In this document: piece by piece, positions 1 through 7,714 of the stretch
Layout of the letters: each line of letters starts with the position of its first letter
How positions within the stretch are numbered: position 1 is the first letter of the stretch
NCBI RefSeq assembly: GCF_900108335.1
Contig: NZ_FNVT01000008.1
Coordinates: 248,001-312,000, forward strand
From: Nonomuraea solani
GTDB taxonomy: Bacteria; Actinomycetota; Actinomycetes; Streptosporangiales; Streptosporangiaceae
Reading direction: 5' to 3'
Length of the DNA stretch: 64,000 nt
The notes under the pieces: generated by a model
Seen by the model: only the letters and a program-made list of their open reading frames with translations
What the model was told of the DNA's origin: nothing
The model's database searches: none
Program-made: the position numbers and the translations under genes

Positions 1-168
1 CAGGCCCTTCGCCTCCAGCCTGGAGATCGCCGGGTAGAGCGCGCCGTCGCTGACCGGGCGCAGGTGGCCGGTCAGGGCGGCGAGGCGGGACTTGAGCTCG
101 TAGCCGTGCATCGGGCTCTCGTTGAGGAATCCCAGGATGGTGAGGGTCAGGTCACCGCCGCTTGCCAT
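1..168 (-). CDS. PadR-family transcriptional regulator (N-terminal part, cut by window edge)
   Basis: Only the first 56 codons are inside the window. They read as the winged-helix half of a PadR repressor: an N-terminal ILGFLNESPMHGYELK segment followed by GALYPAISRLEAKG, the usual PadR recognition-helix region. The start at 168 is chosen because it begins directly before the domain; an in-frame ATG at 177 would add three residues. The gene is divergent from the MATE efflux gene at 225, and a long inverted repeat lies between them. PadR proteins often repress an adjacent exporter and respond to its substrate, so this is inferred to be the local regulator of that pump. Confidence 0.85.
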   Translation of the reverse strand, partial: MASGGDLTLTILGFLNESPMHGYELKSRLAALTGHLRPVSDGALYPAISRLEAKGL

Positions 169-186
169 GGGGTGCATCGTAACGCT

Positions 187-220
187 ATACCTCTAAACGA
201 TATATATCGAAACGAGGTAT
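187..220. promoter_or_regulatory. Probable PadR operator between padR-like gene and MATE gene
   Basis: A two-tier palindrome centred at 203.5. The core CGATATATATCG (198-209) is a perfect 12-base palindrome. It is flanked symmetrically by ATACCTC (187-193) and GAGGTAT (214-220). AT-rich dyads of this kind are typical PadR targets. The right arm contains the GAGGT that serves as ribosome binding site for the MATE start at 225, so bound repressor would cover promoter and RBS together. Confidence 0.7.
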
Positions 221-224
221 TGTC

Positions 225-1484
225 ATGATCCGGCTGGCCCTGCCCATCTACGTGGAGTTGCTCACCGCCGTGGTCGCGGTGGGCGTGATCGACCTGCTCT
301 GGGTCTCCGGCCTCGGCGAGGCGGCGATCGCGGCGGTCACGGTGGGCACGACGGTCGAATACCTGGCGTACGGGCTGTTCCTGGCCGTGCCGACGGGCGT
401 CACCGTGCTGGTCGGGCGGCGCGACGGGCGAGAGCCGCTGGGGCCTGTGATCAGGACGGGCCGGCTGCTGTGGCTCGGTCTCTCCGCCGCCATCGCCGTG
501 CCGGGGGTGCTGCTGCGTGAGCCGCTGGCGGCGCTGTTCACCGACGCGCCCGCGCTGACGGCCGGGTTCCTGCTGGTCTCGCTGGGCGGGCTGCCCGTCT
601 ACTTCGCCCAGACCGTCGTGGACGGGATCCTGAAAGGACGGGGGGACACGAGGTCGCCCATGCGCCACGCGCTCCTCTGCAACGGGCTGGTGATCGTGCT
701 GGACCCGGTGTTCATCTACGGACTCGACATGGGCGTGCAGGGGGCGGCGGTGGCCACGGTGGTCGCGCGGGCGATCACGCTCGCGATCGCCCTGCGGTCC
801 GTGACCGGGCTGGGCGGCCAGGAGCCCCCGGCGGGCCGGCGCCTGGTGACCGGTGAGGTGGTCAGGGCCGGGCTGCCGATATCCGGAGATTTCCTGGCTC
901 GTGCCCTGGTGGGGATGGCGCTGGTCGAGATCGTGGCCGGGTACGGCACGGCGGCGGTGGCCGGCTACGGGATCGGGCAGAAGATCATGCTGGCCGGGGT
1001 GATGGCGTTCTACGCGCTACGGCAGGCCGCGATGATCCGTACCGCCCGGGCCGAGGCCACCGGGTCGCCGCTGCTGCTCGGACTCGGGTCGGGCGCGGCG
1101 GTCGCGATCGTGCTCAACGTGGTGGCCGCGCCGGTCGCCGGGCTGTTCACCGGCGATCCGGCCGTGGCCGTGGAGTTCCTGCGGTGGATGACGCTCTACC
1201 TGGTGCCCTTCGGCGGGCTGATCGCCGCCGGCGGGGTGCTCCAGGCGAGCGGAAGGGGCAGTCGCCTGCTCGCCGCCACGCTGGCGGGTTTCGCGGTGCA
1301 ACTGCCCCTCGCGTACGTGCTGAGCGCGTGGCTCGGCCTGACCGGGGTGTGGCTGTCGATGGCCGCCGGGGCGGCCGTCAGCCTCGCAGGCGTGACAGTG
1401 CGGCGCGCAGGCGGTCTTGAGCCCGCTCGCGGCCCAGCACCTCGATCGACTCGAACAGCGGAAGGCCCACCGTCCGGCCGGTGA
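225..1484 (+). CDS. MATE-family multidrug efflux transporter
   Basis: 419 residues, largely hydrophobic, with about 11-12 predicted membrane spans. It has the two-fold repeated layout of MATE exporters, which expel cationic drugs in exchange for H+ or Na+. The stretch GGLPVYFAQTVVDGILKGRGDTRSP matches the conserved loop after the sixth span of these transporters. The ATG at 225 has GAGGT 7 bases upstream, inside the PadR operator. The 3' end is odd: the frame stays open through the end of convergent gltX, so the last ~35 residues (from about AGVTVRRAGG) are antisense to gltX and have low-complexity Arg/Pro/Gly composition. Substrate is unknown. Confidence 0.85.
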   Translation: MIRLALPIYVELLTAVVAVGVIDLLWVSGLGEAAIAAVTVGTTVEYLAYGLFLAVPTGVTVLVGRRDGREPLGPVIRTGRLLWLGLSAAIAVPGVLLREPLAALFTDAPALTAGFLLVSLGGLPVYFAQTVVDGILKGRGDTRSPMRHALLCNGLVIVLDPVFIYGLDMGVQGAAVATVVARAITLAIALRSVTGLGGQEPPAGRRLVTGEVVRAGLPISGDFLARALVGMALVEIVAGYGTAAVAGYGIGQKIMLAGVMAFYALRQAAMIRTARAEATGSPLLLGLGSGAAVAIVLNVVAAPVAGLFTGDPAVAVEFLRWMTLYLVPFGGLIAAGGVLQASGRGSRLLAATLAGFAVQLPLAYVLSAWLGLTGVWLSMAAGAAVSLAGVTVRRAGGLEPARGPAPRSTRTAEGPPSGR

Positions 1485-2751
1485 TCGCCACGCGGACCGG
1501 AGCCTGGGCCTTGCCGAGCTTGAGCCCGTGGGCCGTGCCGACCTCCTCCAGAGCCTGCTTGAGCGACTCGGGGTCCCAGTTGACGGACTCGACGCGCTCC
1601 AGGAAGCCGGTCAGGATCTCCTCGGGCGCGTTCTTCATCGCCTTGTCCCAGGACGCCTGGTCGAAGACCGGCTCTTCGAGGAAGAGGAAGTCGACGTTCT
1701 GCCGGATCTCCGACAGCACCGAGATGCGGGTCTGGGCCAGCTCGGCGACCTTGCTGAACAGCTCGCGGTCCCAGGAGTCGTCGAGGTAGGGCGCGCAGCG
1801 CTCCTCGAACGTCTCCAGCGGCAGCGCCCGGATGTATTCGCCGTTGAAGGCCCGCAGCTTCTTCTCGTCGAAGAAGGCGTTGGACGGGTTGACGTCCTCG
1901 AACCGGAAGAGCTGCACCATCTCCGACCACGGCAGGATCTCGCGGTCCTCGCCGGGGCCCCAGCCGAGCAGCATGAGGTAGTTGACGATGGCCTCGGGAA
2001 GGTAGCCCTCCGCGCGGTAGTCCTCCAGCGCCACCTTGTCGCGCCGCTTGGACAGCTTCTTGCGCTGCTCGTTGACGATCACCGGCAGGTGCGCCCAGAC
2101 CGGCGGGGTCGCGCCCAGCGCGGGCCAGAGCAGCTCCTGGCGGGCGGCGTTGGGCAGGTGCTCCTCCCCGCGCGCCACGTGCGTGATGCCCTGCGTGATG
2201 TCGTCGACGGCGTTGGCCAGCACGTAGAGGGGAGACCCGTCGCTGCGCGCGATCACGAAGTCTTCCTGCGCGTTGTTCGGGAACTCCACCTTGCCGCGCA
2301 CCAGGTCGTTGACCACCGTGGCGCCGTCGTCGGGCGTGCGGAAGCGGACCGCGCCCGCGGTGAGCCCGCGCTCGCGGCAGTGGCCGTCGTAGCCCTTCTC
2401 CTTGGAGCCGGTGCGCTCCTGGACCTGCTCGCGGGTGCAGTCGCAGTAGTAGGCCAGGCCGTCGGCCAGCAGCTTGGCCACCGCCTCGCGGTGCTGCGGC
2501 TCGTAGGCCGACTGGAAGTAGGGGCCCTCGAACACCGGGTTGGTGCCGTTGATGCCGATCCAGTCGAGCGCCGAGATGATGCCCTCGGTCCACTCGGGCC
2601 GGTTGCGGGTGGCATCGGTGTCCTCGATGCGCAGGATGAACCGCCCCTCGGACCGTTCGGCGACCGCCCAGTTGAACAGCGCGGCGCGGGCGCTGCCCAC
2701 GTGGAACATGCCGGTTGGTGACGGGGCGAACCGCACCCGTACGTCAGTCAC
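1378..2751 (-). CDS. gltX: Glutamate--tRNA ligase
   Basis: Class I aminoacyl-tRNA synthetase that charges tRNA-Glu; since gatCAB is also in the window it probably also mischarges tRNA-Gln as the transamidation substrate. 457 residues from the GTG at 2751. The HIGH-equivalent is HVGS at residues 17-20, the KMSKS-equivalent is KLSKR at 232-236, and cysteines 103, 105 and 125 fit the GluRS zinc site. An in-frame upstream ATG would give an unconserved 20-residue extension, so GTG followed by TDVRVRFAPSPTG is preferred. The start overlaps the stop of the FAH-family gene by 8 bases, suggesting translational coupling. The 3' end overlaps the convergent MATE gene by 107 bases. Confidence 0.96.
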   Translation of the reverse strand: MTDVRVRFAPSPTGMFHVGSARAALFNWAVAERSEGRFILRIEDTDATRNRPEWTEGIISALDWIGINGTNPVFEGPYFQSAYEPQHREAVAKLLADGLAYYCDCTREQVQERTGSKEKGYDGHCRERGLTAGAVRFRTPDDGATVVNDLVRGKVEFPNNAQEDFVIARSDGSPLYVLANAVDDITQGITHVARGEEHLPNAARQELLWPALGATPPVWAHLPVIVNEQRKKLSKRRDKVALEDYRAEGYLPEAIVNYLMLLGWGPGEDREILPWSEMVQLFRFEDVNPSNAFFDEKKLRAFNGEYIRALPLETFEERCAPYLDDSWDRELFSKVAELAQTRISVLSEIRQNVDFLFLEEPVFDQASWDKAMKNAPEEILTGFLERVESVNWDPESLKQALEEVGTAHGLKLGKAQAPVRVAITGRTVGLPLFESIEVLGRERAQDRLRAALSRLRG

Positions 2752-3520
2752 GGGAGACCACCTTGTTCGTGAGTGTGCCGATGCCTTCGATGCCGACGCT
2801 GACCTCGTCACCGATCTCGAGCGGGCCGACGCCCGCCGGGGTGCCGGTCAGGATGACATCGCCGGGGATCAGCGTCATGACCGCGCTGACATAGGCCACC
2901 AGCGCGGGGATGTCGTTGACGAGCTGGCTCGTGCGTCCGCTCTGCCGGATCTCGCCGTTGACCGTGGTCGTCAGCGCCAGATCGCTCGCGTCGAGGTCGG
3001 TCTGGATCCACGGCCCCAGCGGGCAGAACGTGTCGAACCCCTTGGCGCGGGTGAACTGCACGTCCTTCTTCTGCAGGTCGCGGGCGGTGACGTCGTTGGC
3101 GCAGGTGTAGCCGAAGATGACGTCCTTGACCCGCTCGACCGGCACCTCCCGGCAGAGCCTGCCGATCACCACGGCCAGCTCGCCCTCGTAGTCGACGCGG
3201 TCGGACAGCGATGTGGGATAGGCGATGTGCTCGCCGTGGCCGATCACCGTCGTGGACGGCTTCATGAAGATGAGCGGCTCGTCGGGCACCTCGTTGCCCA
3301 GCTCGGCCGCGTGCTCGGCGTAGTTTCTGCCGATGGCGACGACCTTGCTCGGCAGCATCGGGGCCAGCAGCTTCACCTGGGACAGCGGGAAACGTTCGCC
3401 GGTGAACTGGACCTGTCCGAACGGGTGGCCGGAGATCGCGGAGATGAACTCCTCACCGGGACCGCCCTCGACCACGCCGAACGTGACGCCTTCGCCTGTG
3501 GAGAACCTCGCAATACGCAC
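2744..3520 (-). CDS. Fumarylacetoacetate hydrolase (FAH) family protein
   Basis: 258 residues with the full FAH fold: a short N-terminal domain (RIARFSTGEGVTFGVVEG) and the catalytic domain starting at IGRNYAEHAAELGN. The metal-binding DYEGELAVVIGR motif is present. Family members hydrolyse or decarboxylate acylpyruvates and related 2-oxo compounds (FAHD1-like oxaloacetate or acylpyruvate hydrolase, or homoprotocatechuate degradation). The exact substrate cannot be read from sequence. It lies directly upstream of gltX, with an 8-base overlap; to my knowledge this FAH-gltX pairing recurs in actinomycetes. Confidence 0.9.
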   Translation of the reverse strand: MRIARFSTGEGVTFGVVEGGPGEEFISAISGHPFGQVQFTGERFPLSQVKLLAPMLPSKVVAIGRNYAEHAAELGNEVPDEPLIFMKPSTTVIGHGEHIAYPTSLSDRVDYEGELAVVIGRLCREVPVERVKDVIFGYTCANDVTARDLQKKDVQFTRAKGFDTFCPLGPWIQTDLDASDLALTTTVNGEIRQSGRTSQLVNDIPALVAYVSAVMTLIPGDVILTGTPAGVGPLEIGDEVSVGIEGIGTLTNKVVSRD

Positions 3521-3647
3521 CCGCCAAGGCTATCGCCGCCGCCGGAAGGGTCCGCCCAATTTCTCGCGTGGCGTGGACGGCACCTGGGGGGCGGGCGGTG
3601 GCCGCGTTAGCCTGGAGCCCGCACTTTCCACACGAGAGGGGTCTCCG

Positions 3648-3986
3648 TTGTCCGTCGTGAAGATCAACGTCCTGAGCGTGCCCGCCGAGATGCGCGAGGA
3701 GCTCGAACGGCGCTTCGCCAACCGGGCGGGGATGGTGGAGTCGGCCGACGGGTTCGAGTGGTTCGAGCTGCTGCGGCCGGTCGAGGGCACGGATCGCTAC
3801 CTCGTCTACACCCGCTGGCGCAGCGAGGAGGACTTCCAGACGTGGCAGCAGGGGCAGGCCTTCCAGCGCGGGCACGCGCAGGCCGCCCAGGGCGCGCAGG
3901 GTCACGGGCACGGCCAGGGACCGGCGGCCACGGGCTCCGAGGTGTGGTCCTTCGAGGTCGCCGAATCGGCCGCTCCCAAGGCGTAG
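3648..3986 (+). CDS. MhuD-type haem-degrading monooxygenase (ABM-fold)
   Basis: 112 residues. The N-terminus aligns almost residue for residue with mycobacterial MhuD, which degrades haem to release iron: VVKIN at 3-7, VPA at 11-13, RRF at 21-23, LLRPVEG at 41-47. The MhuD catalytic or haem-contact positions Asn7, Arg22 and Trp66 are all present; the haem-ligand His falls at 76, one residue later than in MhuD. Conservation decides the start: TTG at 3648 puts Asn7 at the MhuD position and has GAGAGGG 7 bases upstream, whereas GTG at 3657 would remove three residues. A Gly/His/Gln-rich insertion follows His76, before the final strand. Confidence 0.88.
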   Translation: MSVVKINVLSVPAEMREELERRFANRAGMVESADGFEWFELLRPVEGTDRYLVYTRWRSEEDFQTWQQGQAFQRGHAQAAQGAQGHGHGQGPAATGSEVWSFEVAESAAPKA

Positions 3987-4063
3987 CCCTAGGACCATGG
4001 GCCGATCTCGCCCTGCGACCATCGGCCGATCTGGCGGCGGGGGCACCTGACGACACTGGTCGG

Positions 4064-5281
4064 ATGGTCTCCACCTCCACCACTCGCGTGGTGGGCGCGC
4101 GTCCCTTTCTGGTCGGGATGTTCGTCGACGCGCTCGGCAACGGGCTCTACCTGCCCCTGACCCTGCTGTTCATCCACGAGGTGACCGGCCTGCCCATGAC
4201 GACCGTCGGGCTGGGGGTCACCGTGGCGGCGGTCGTGGGGCTGGCCGCCAACCCGGTGGCCGGGATCCTCATCGACAGGTTCGACGCGCGCCGTGTCCTG
4301 ATGGCCACGTACGTGCTGCGGGCGGTGGCGTTCGCCGCCTATCCCCTCGTGGACGGGTTCGTGTCCCTGATCGCGGTCGCCGCGGTGGTCGCCGTCGGGG
4401 ACCGCGCCTACTACCCGGCCTCGGGCAGCTATATCTCCGTCCTGGCGGAGGGCGCGGCCAGGGACCGGCTGTACACGCTGATCGCGACCGCCAGGAACGC
4501 CGCCTTCGGCCTGGGCGGCCTGCTGTCGGCCGGGGTGGTATCCATCGCCGGCGCCACGGGGTTCGCGATCATCGCGCTGGTGAACGCGGCCAGCTTCGCC
4601 GTGGCGACCGCGTGCCTGGTGCTGTCGGGCCGGCGGGCACCGGCCGCTCCGCCCGGGCGGCCTGGAGGCTACCGGGAGGTGTTCGCCGACCGGCCCTTCG
4701 TCGGCCTGGTGGTGGCGGAGCAGGCGTACACGCTGATCCACGTGATCCTGCCGGTCGCCATGCCGGTGTACGCGGTCACGGTGCTCGGTGTCTCGCCCGC
4801 GCTCCTGGGCGTCCTGTACGCGATCAACACGGTCCTCGTGGCGGCGGGCCAGCTCCCGGTGCGGCGGTGGCAGCGTCACTCACGCCGTACGCACGCCATG
4901 GCGCTCAGCGGCCTGATCATGATGCTGGCCTGCGCCGCGTACGCCGCCACGGCGCTGCTTCCCGCCGGGCCCGCCCGCGTCGCCGGGCTGCTGGTGGCCA
5001 CGCTCGTCCTCACCCTCGGCGAGCTGACGCACACCACGCCCGGCTGGGCCCTCGCGGCCGCCGCCGCACCGCCCGCGCTCCGGGGCCGCTACCTGGCGAT
5101 CTACCAGCAGACCTGGGCGGTGGCGGCGGTCGTCGCGCCCGCCGGGTTCTCCGCGATCCTCGGCGCGGCGCCGGCGATGTTGTGGGTGACGCTGGCCGTC
5201 CTGGTGGGTCTGGCCGCGCTCGCCCTGCTCCGCCTGTCCCGCCGCCTGCCACCCGGCGCCGTGGCCGCGCCCGGCGCTTGA
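4064..5281 (+). CDS. MFS transporter (exporter-like)
   Basis: 405 residues with about 12 membrane spans. The major-facilitator loop between spans 2 and 3 is recognisable as NPVAGILIDRFDARRVL (near residues 63-80). The ATG at 4064 is used because membrane span 1 (GARPFLVGMFVDALGNGLYLPL) follows at once; the RBS is weak. The 77-base gap after the MhuD-like gene holds a short imperfect direct repeat (GACCATSGGCCGATCT at about 3992 and 4017) and no terminator, so both may be co-transcribed. Arrangement resembles drug or metabolite exporters; no substrate motif is visible. Confidence 0.85.
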   Translation: MVSTSTTRVVGARPFLVGMFVDALGNGLYLPLTLLFIHEVTGLPMTTVGLGVTVAAVVGLAANPVAGILIDRFDARRVLMATYVLRAVAFAAYPLVDGFVSLIAVAAVVAVGDRAYYPASGSYISVLAEGAARDRLYTLIATARNAAFGLGGLLSAGVVSIAGATGFAIIALVNAASFAVATACLVLSGRRAPAAPPGRPGGYREVFADRPFVGLVVAEQAYTLIHVILPVAMPVYAVTVLGVSPALLGVLYAINTVLVAAGQLPVRRWQRHSRRTHAMALSGLIMMLACAAYAATALLPAGPARVAGLLVATLVLTLGELTHTTPGWALAAAAAPPALRGRYLAIYQQTWAVAAVVAPAGFSAILGAAPAMLWVTLAVLVGLAALALLRLSRRLPPGAVAAPGA

Positions 5282-5289
5282 GGACCGGT

Positions 5290-5901
5290 TCAGAGCCGGT
5301 CGAGCGGATTGCCCGCGATGCGGTCGAGGATGCCGCCGCGGACGAACCGGCCGGCGAAGCTCTCCGGCTTGCGCGCGCCCTGCTCCGACACGCACGTGGC
5401 GAACTCTTTGGCGATCTCCAGCCGGGGGTGTCGCTCCAGCACCTCCTGCCGCAGGCCGGCGGGGATCTCGTCCGTCCTGCGGCCCGAGATGTCCATGCCG
5501 GTGGACAGCTCCAGCAGGTGCCCCTCCGCGTCCTCCTCCAGCGGCACCTCCTCCCACATGTGGCGGACGACCACCTCACAGGCCCGCTGCCGCCGCTCCG
5601 GCGACCAGCCGGCCCCGGCGCAGAAGGCCCAGGCCACGTGGCCGCCCGCCTCCTCGTACGGCACCGTGTGGCTGTCGAACTCCGCGACCAGCCCGATGTC
5701 GTGCAGCATCGACGACACGTAGAGCAGCTCGGCGTCGAAGTCGATGGCGTTGACCTGGGCGTACGCGGCCGCCCACAGGTAGGCGCGGACGGAGTGGTTC
5801 AGCAGGGACGGCGAGTGGTACTGGGCCGCCACTTCGAGCGCGCCACGGCAGGCGGGTGTGTCCGGGATGACGAGGTCGTCGATTCTCACGGACTCCAGCA
5901 T
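5290..5901 (-). CDS. HD-domain metal-dependent hydrolase
   Basis: 203 residues. The order of motifs is that of the HD fold: NHSVRAYLWA with His36, SSMLHDIGL with His67-Asp68, and a later VVRHMW. The NHS-R-Y-W spacing before the HD pair is like the cyanamide-hydratase/DDI2-like group and related small-molecule hydrolases rather than dGTPases. Metal-binding residues look intact, so an active enzyme is expected, but the substrate is not deducible. It ends 9 bases from the convergent MFS gene. The ATG at 5901 is preferred over an in-frame ATG about 45 bases upstream, which would only add a basic low-complexity stretch. Confidence 0.8.
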   Translation of the reverse strand: MLESVRIDDLVIPDTPACRGALEVAAQYHSPSLLNHSVRAYLWAAAYAQVNAIDFDAELLYVSSMLHDIGLVAEFDSHTVPYEEAGGHVAWAFCAGAGWSPERRQRACEVVVRHMWEEVPLEEDAEGHLLELSTGMDISGRRTDEIPAGLRQEVLERHPRLEIAKEFATCVSEQGARKPESFAGRFVRGGILDRIAGNPLDRL

Positions 5902-5969
5902 GTCCCGGCGGTACGCCCCTGGCCAGCCGGGGCGCCGGTGCCGCATCGGCCCGCTAACGAATCGGGAAC

Positions 5970-5986
5970 TCAACTTGACCAGTTGA
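5970..5986. promoter_or_regulatory. Inverted repeat upstream of heparinase-like gene
   Basis: TCAACT and AGTTGA separated by TGACC form an exact 6-base-arm dyad 55 bases before the GTG of the lyase gene and within the divergent HD/lyase region. It could be an operator; a TTGACC inside it also resembles a -35 box but no convincing -10 follows. Confidence 0.35.
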
Positions 5987-6040
5987 TCGAGATTCCGAAA
6001 GCATGTCCCGCCTTCAACTTTTGTCCCGAAAGGAACTGGC

Positions 6041-7684
6041 GTGCGCCGGCTCGCGATACCTCTATGCCTCACGCTCGCACTCGGCGCATCCGTGAGCCCC
6101 GCAGCGCACGCCCTCGACAACGACAAGGTCACCAGGACCGCGGAGTGCCAGGGTGACTGGCTGCCCGGCACGCCGACGGCCTCGGACGTGATGAAGGGCG
6201 AGATCTCGCTGGTGGGGCTGCCGGCGTACCAGCTGGGCAAGAAGATCAACTGGAACGCGAGCCCGTACAAGAACAGGTCTTGGGAGTTCGTCTTCCAGTC
6301 GCTGCGCTGGATGGGCACTCTCGTCGTCGAGTACGAGAACACCGGCGAGAAGCGTTATCTGGACCGCGCCACGGAGATCGCCCAGGACTGGGTGTCCGCC
6401 AACAGGTACGGCGCCCGCGGCACGCGGCCCTATGTCTGGAAGGACCACCCGGTCTCGCTGCGCACGCAGCCGCTGCTCTGCCTGAGCCGGCACGTCAACG
6501 CGGGCTGGCTGAAGGACAGCCTGGCCGTGCACGCCAAGCTGCTGTCGGACGCGCGCCTGTACAAGAAGGGCCACAACCACGGCATCGACCAGGACATCGC
6601 GCTCATGGGCATCGGCTGCAGGTACGGCCGCGAGGACTGGGCGAGCCTGGCCTCCCGCCGCCTGACCGGCACCGTCAAGCTCGACGTCGACGCGCAGGGC
6701 GCGCTGATGGAGCAGGCCCCGAGGTACGCGGTCTACGTGTACGGCCGGCTACAGGTCGCGATGACCAACATGAAGGCGTGCGGCCGCAAGGTGCCCGGCG
6801 AGATCGCCGCCAGGACCGAGGCGCTCAAGGACTTCATCGCCCACGCGACCATGCCCAACGGCTACATGGTGCCCATCGGCGACGGCAGCGCCGACACCGA
6901 GCCCAAGATGGACGCCGGGACGCCGAAGGACGAGGTCAAGGCATACCGGGCCGGTTATGTGTTCGGCCGCACGGCGTGGGACAAGCCGGACTCGGCGGCG
7001 TACTACTCGATCAGGTTCGGGCCCGGGATGAAGTTCCACGGCCACGAGGACCACCTGGGCGTGACCTATTTCGCGCGGGGCCGGGACATCCTGGTGGACG
7101 GCGGGTTCCACTCCTACGAGAAGAGCTCCTACCGCTACTGGACGCTCTCGCCGGAGGCGCACAACGTGCCGACGGTCGTGGGCGCGCGGTTCAAGCCGAG
7201 GACCGCCAGCCGGCTCGTCAAGACGGACTACGGCAAGGACCGGCAGTCGTTCCAGGTGACCGACAAGGCGTACGGCGTGAGCAGGACCAGGTCGGTGCTG
7301 GTCAACCATGGCGAGGACCTGATGGCGGTGCTGGACACGGCGTCGGGCGGAAAGAAGATCGAGAACGTGTGGCGCTTCGCCCCGTCGTTCAAGGTGATCT
7401 CCAGCGGCGGCGGCAAGGTGGTGCTGGGCGACGGCAAGTTCAAGGTCACCCTGCTGCAGCTCTCGTCGTGCGACCGGGTCGGCGGCCAGCGGGTGGAGCG
7501 GGGCGGGAAGCTGGGCTGGGTGTCGCCCACGTATCTGGCGAAGCAGGCCACCAACGTCGTCGTGTCGCCGGCCGCCAAGTCGCTGCTGACGGTGATCGTG
7601 CCGGGGACGGACTCGCCCAAGGTGACGTGCTCGGGCGGGAAGGTCACGGTGGAGGGCGTGTCCTTCCCGGCCGACTTGTTCTAA
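6041..7684 (+). CDS. Secreted heparinase II/III-family polysaccharide lyase
   Basis: 547 residues. A Sec signal peptide (MRRLAIPLCLTLALGASVSPAAHA, cut after about residue 24) precedes an alpha/alpha-toroid region with KGHNHGIDQD (about residues 181-190), carrying the Asn-His expected in heparinase/alginate-lyase active sites. A beta-sandwich half follows with FHGHEDHLGV (about 329-338) and ILVDGGFHSY, the usual heparinase II/III signature. These enzymes cleave acidic polysaccharides by beta-elimination. The GTG at 6041 has AAAGGA 6 bases upstream. It stands alone as a transcription unit, convergent with cimA. The actual glycan substrate is uncertain. Confidence 0.87.
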   Translation: MRRLAIPLCLTLALGASVSPAAHALDNDKVTRTAECQGDWLPGTPTASDVMKGEISLVGLPAYQLGKKINWNASPYKNRSWEFVFQSLRWMGTLVVEYENTGEKRYLDRATEIAQDWVSANRYGARGTRPYVWKDHPVSLRTQPLLCLSRHVNAGWLKDSLAVHAKLLSDARLYKKGHNHGIDQDIALMGIGCRYGREDWASLASRRLTGTVKLDVDAQGALMEQAPRYAVYVYGRLQVAMTNMKACGRKVPGEIAARTEALKDFIAHATMPNGYMVPIGDGSADTEPKMDAGTPKDEVKAYRAGYVFGRTAWDKPDSAAYYSIRFGPGMKFHGHEDHLGVTYFARGRDILVDGGFHSYEKSSYRYWTLSPEAHNVPTVVGARFKPRTASRLVKTDYGKDRQSFQVTDKAYGVSRTRSVLVNHGEDLMAVLDTASGGKKIENVWRFAPSFKVISSGGGKVVLGDGKFKVTLLQLSSCDRVGGQRVERGGKLGWVSPTYLAKQATNVVVSPAAKSLLTVIVPGTDSPKVTCSGGKVTVEGVSFPADLF

Positions 7685-7714
7685 GCCGCTACGAGGCCTG
7701 TTCCAAGCCACGAC

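Noticed and set aside
1417..2721. Long plus-strand open frames opposite gltX and many other genes
   Set aside because: Mirror-image frames produced by high GC at third codon positions; no domain or RBS support.
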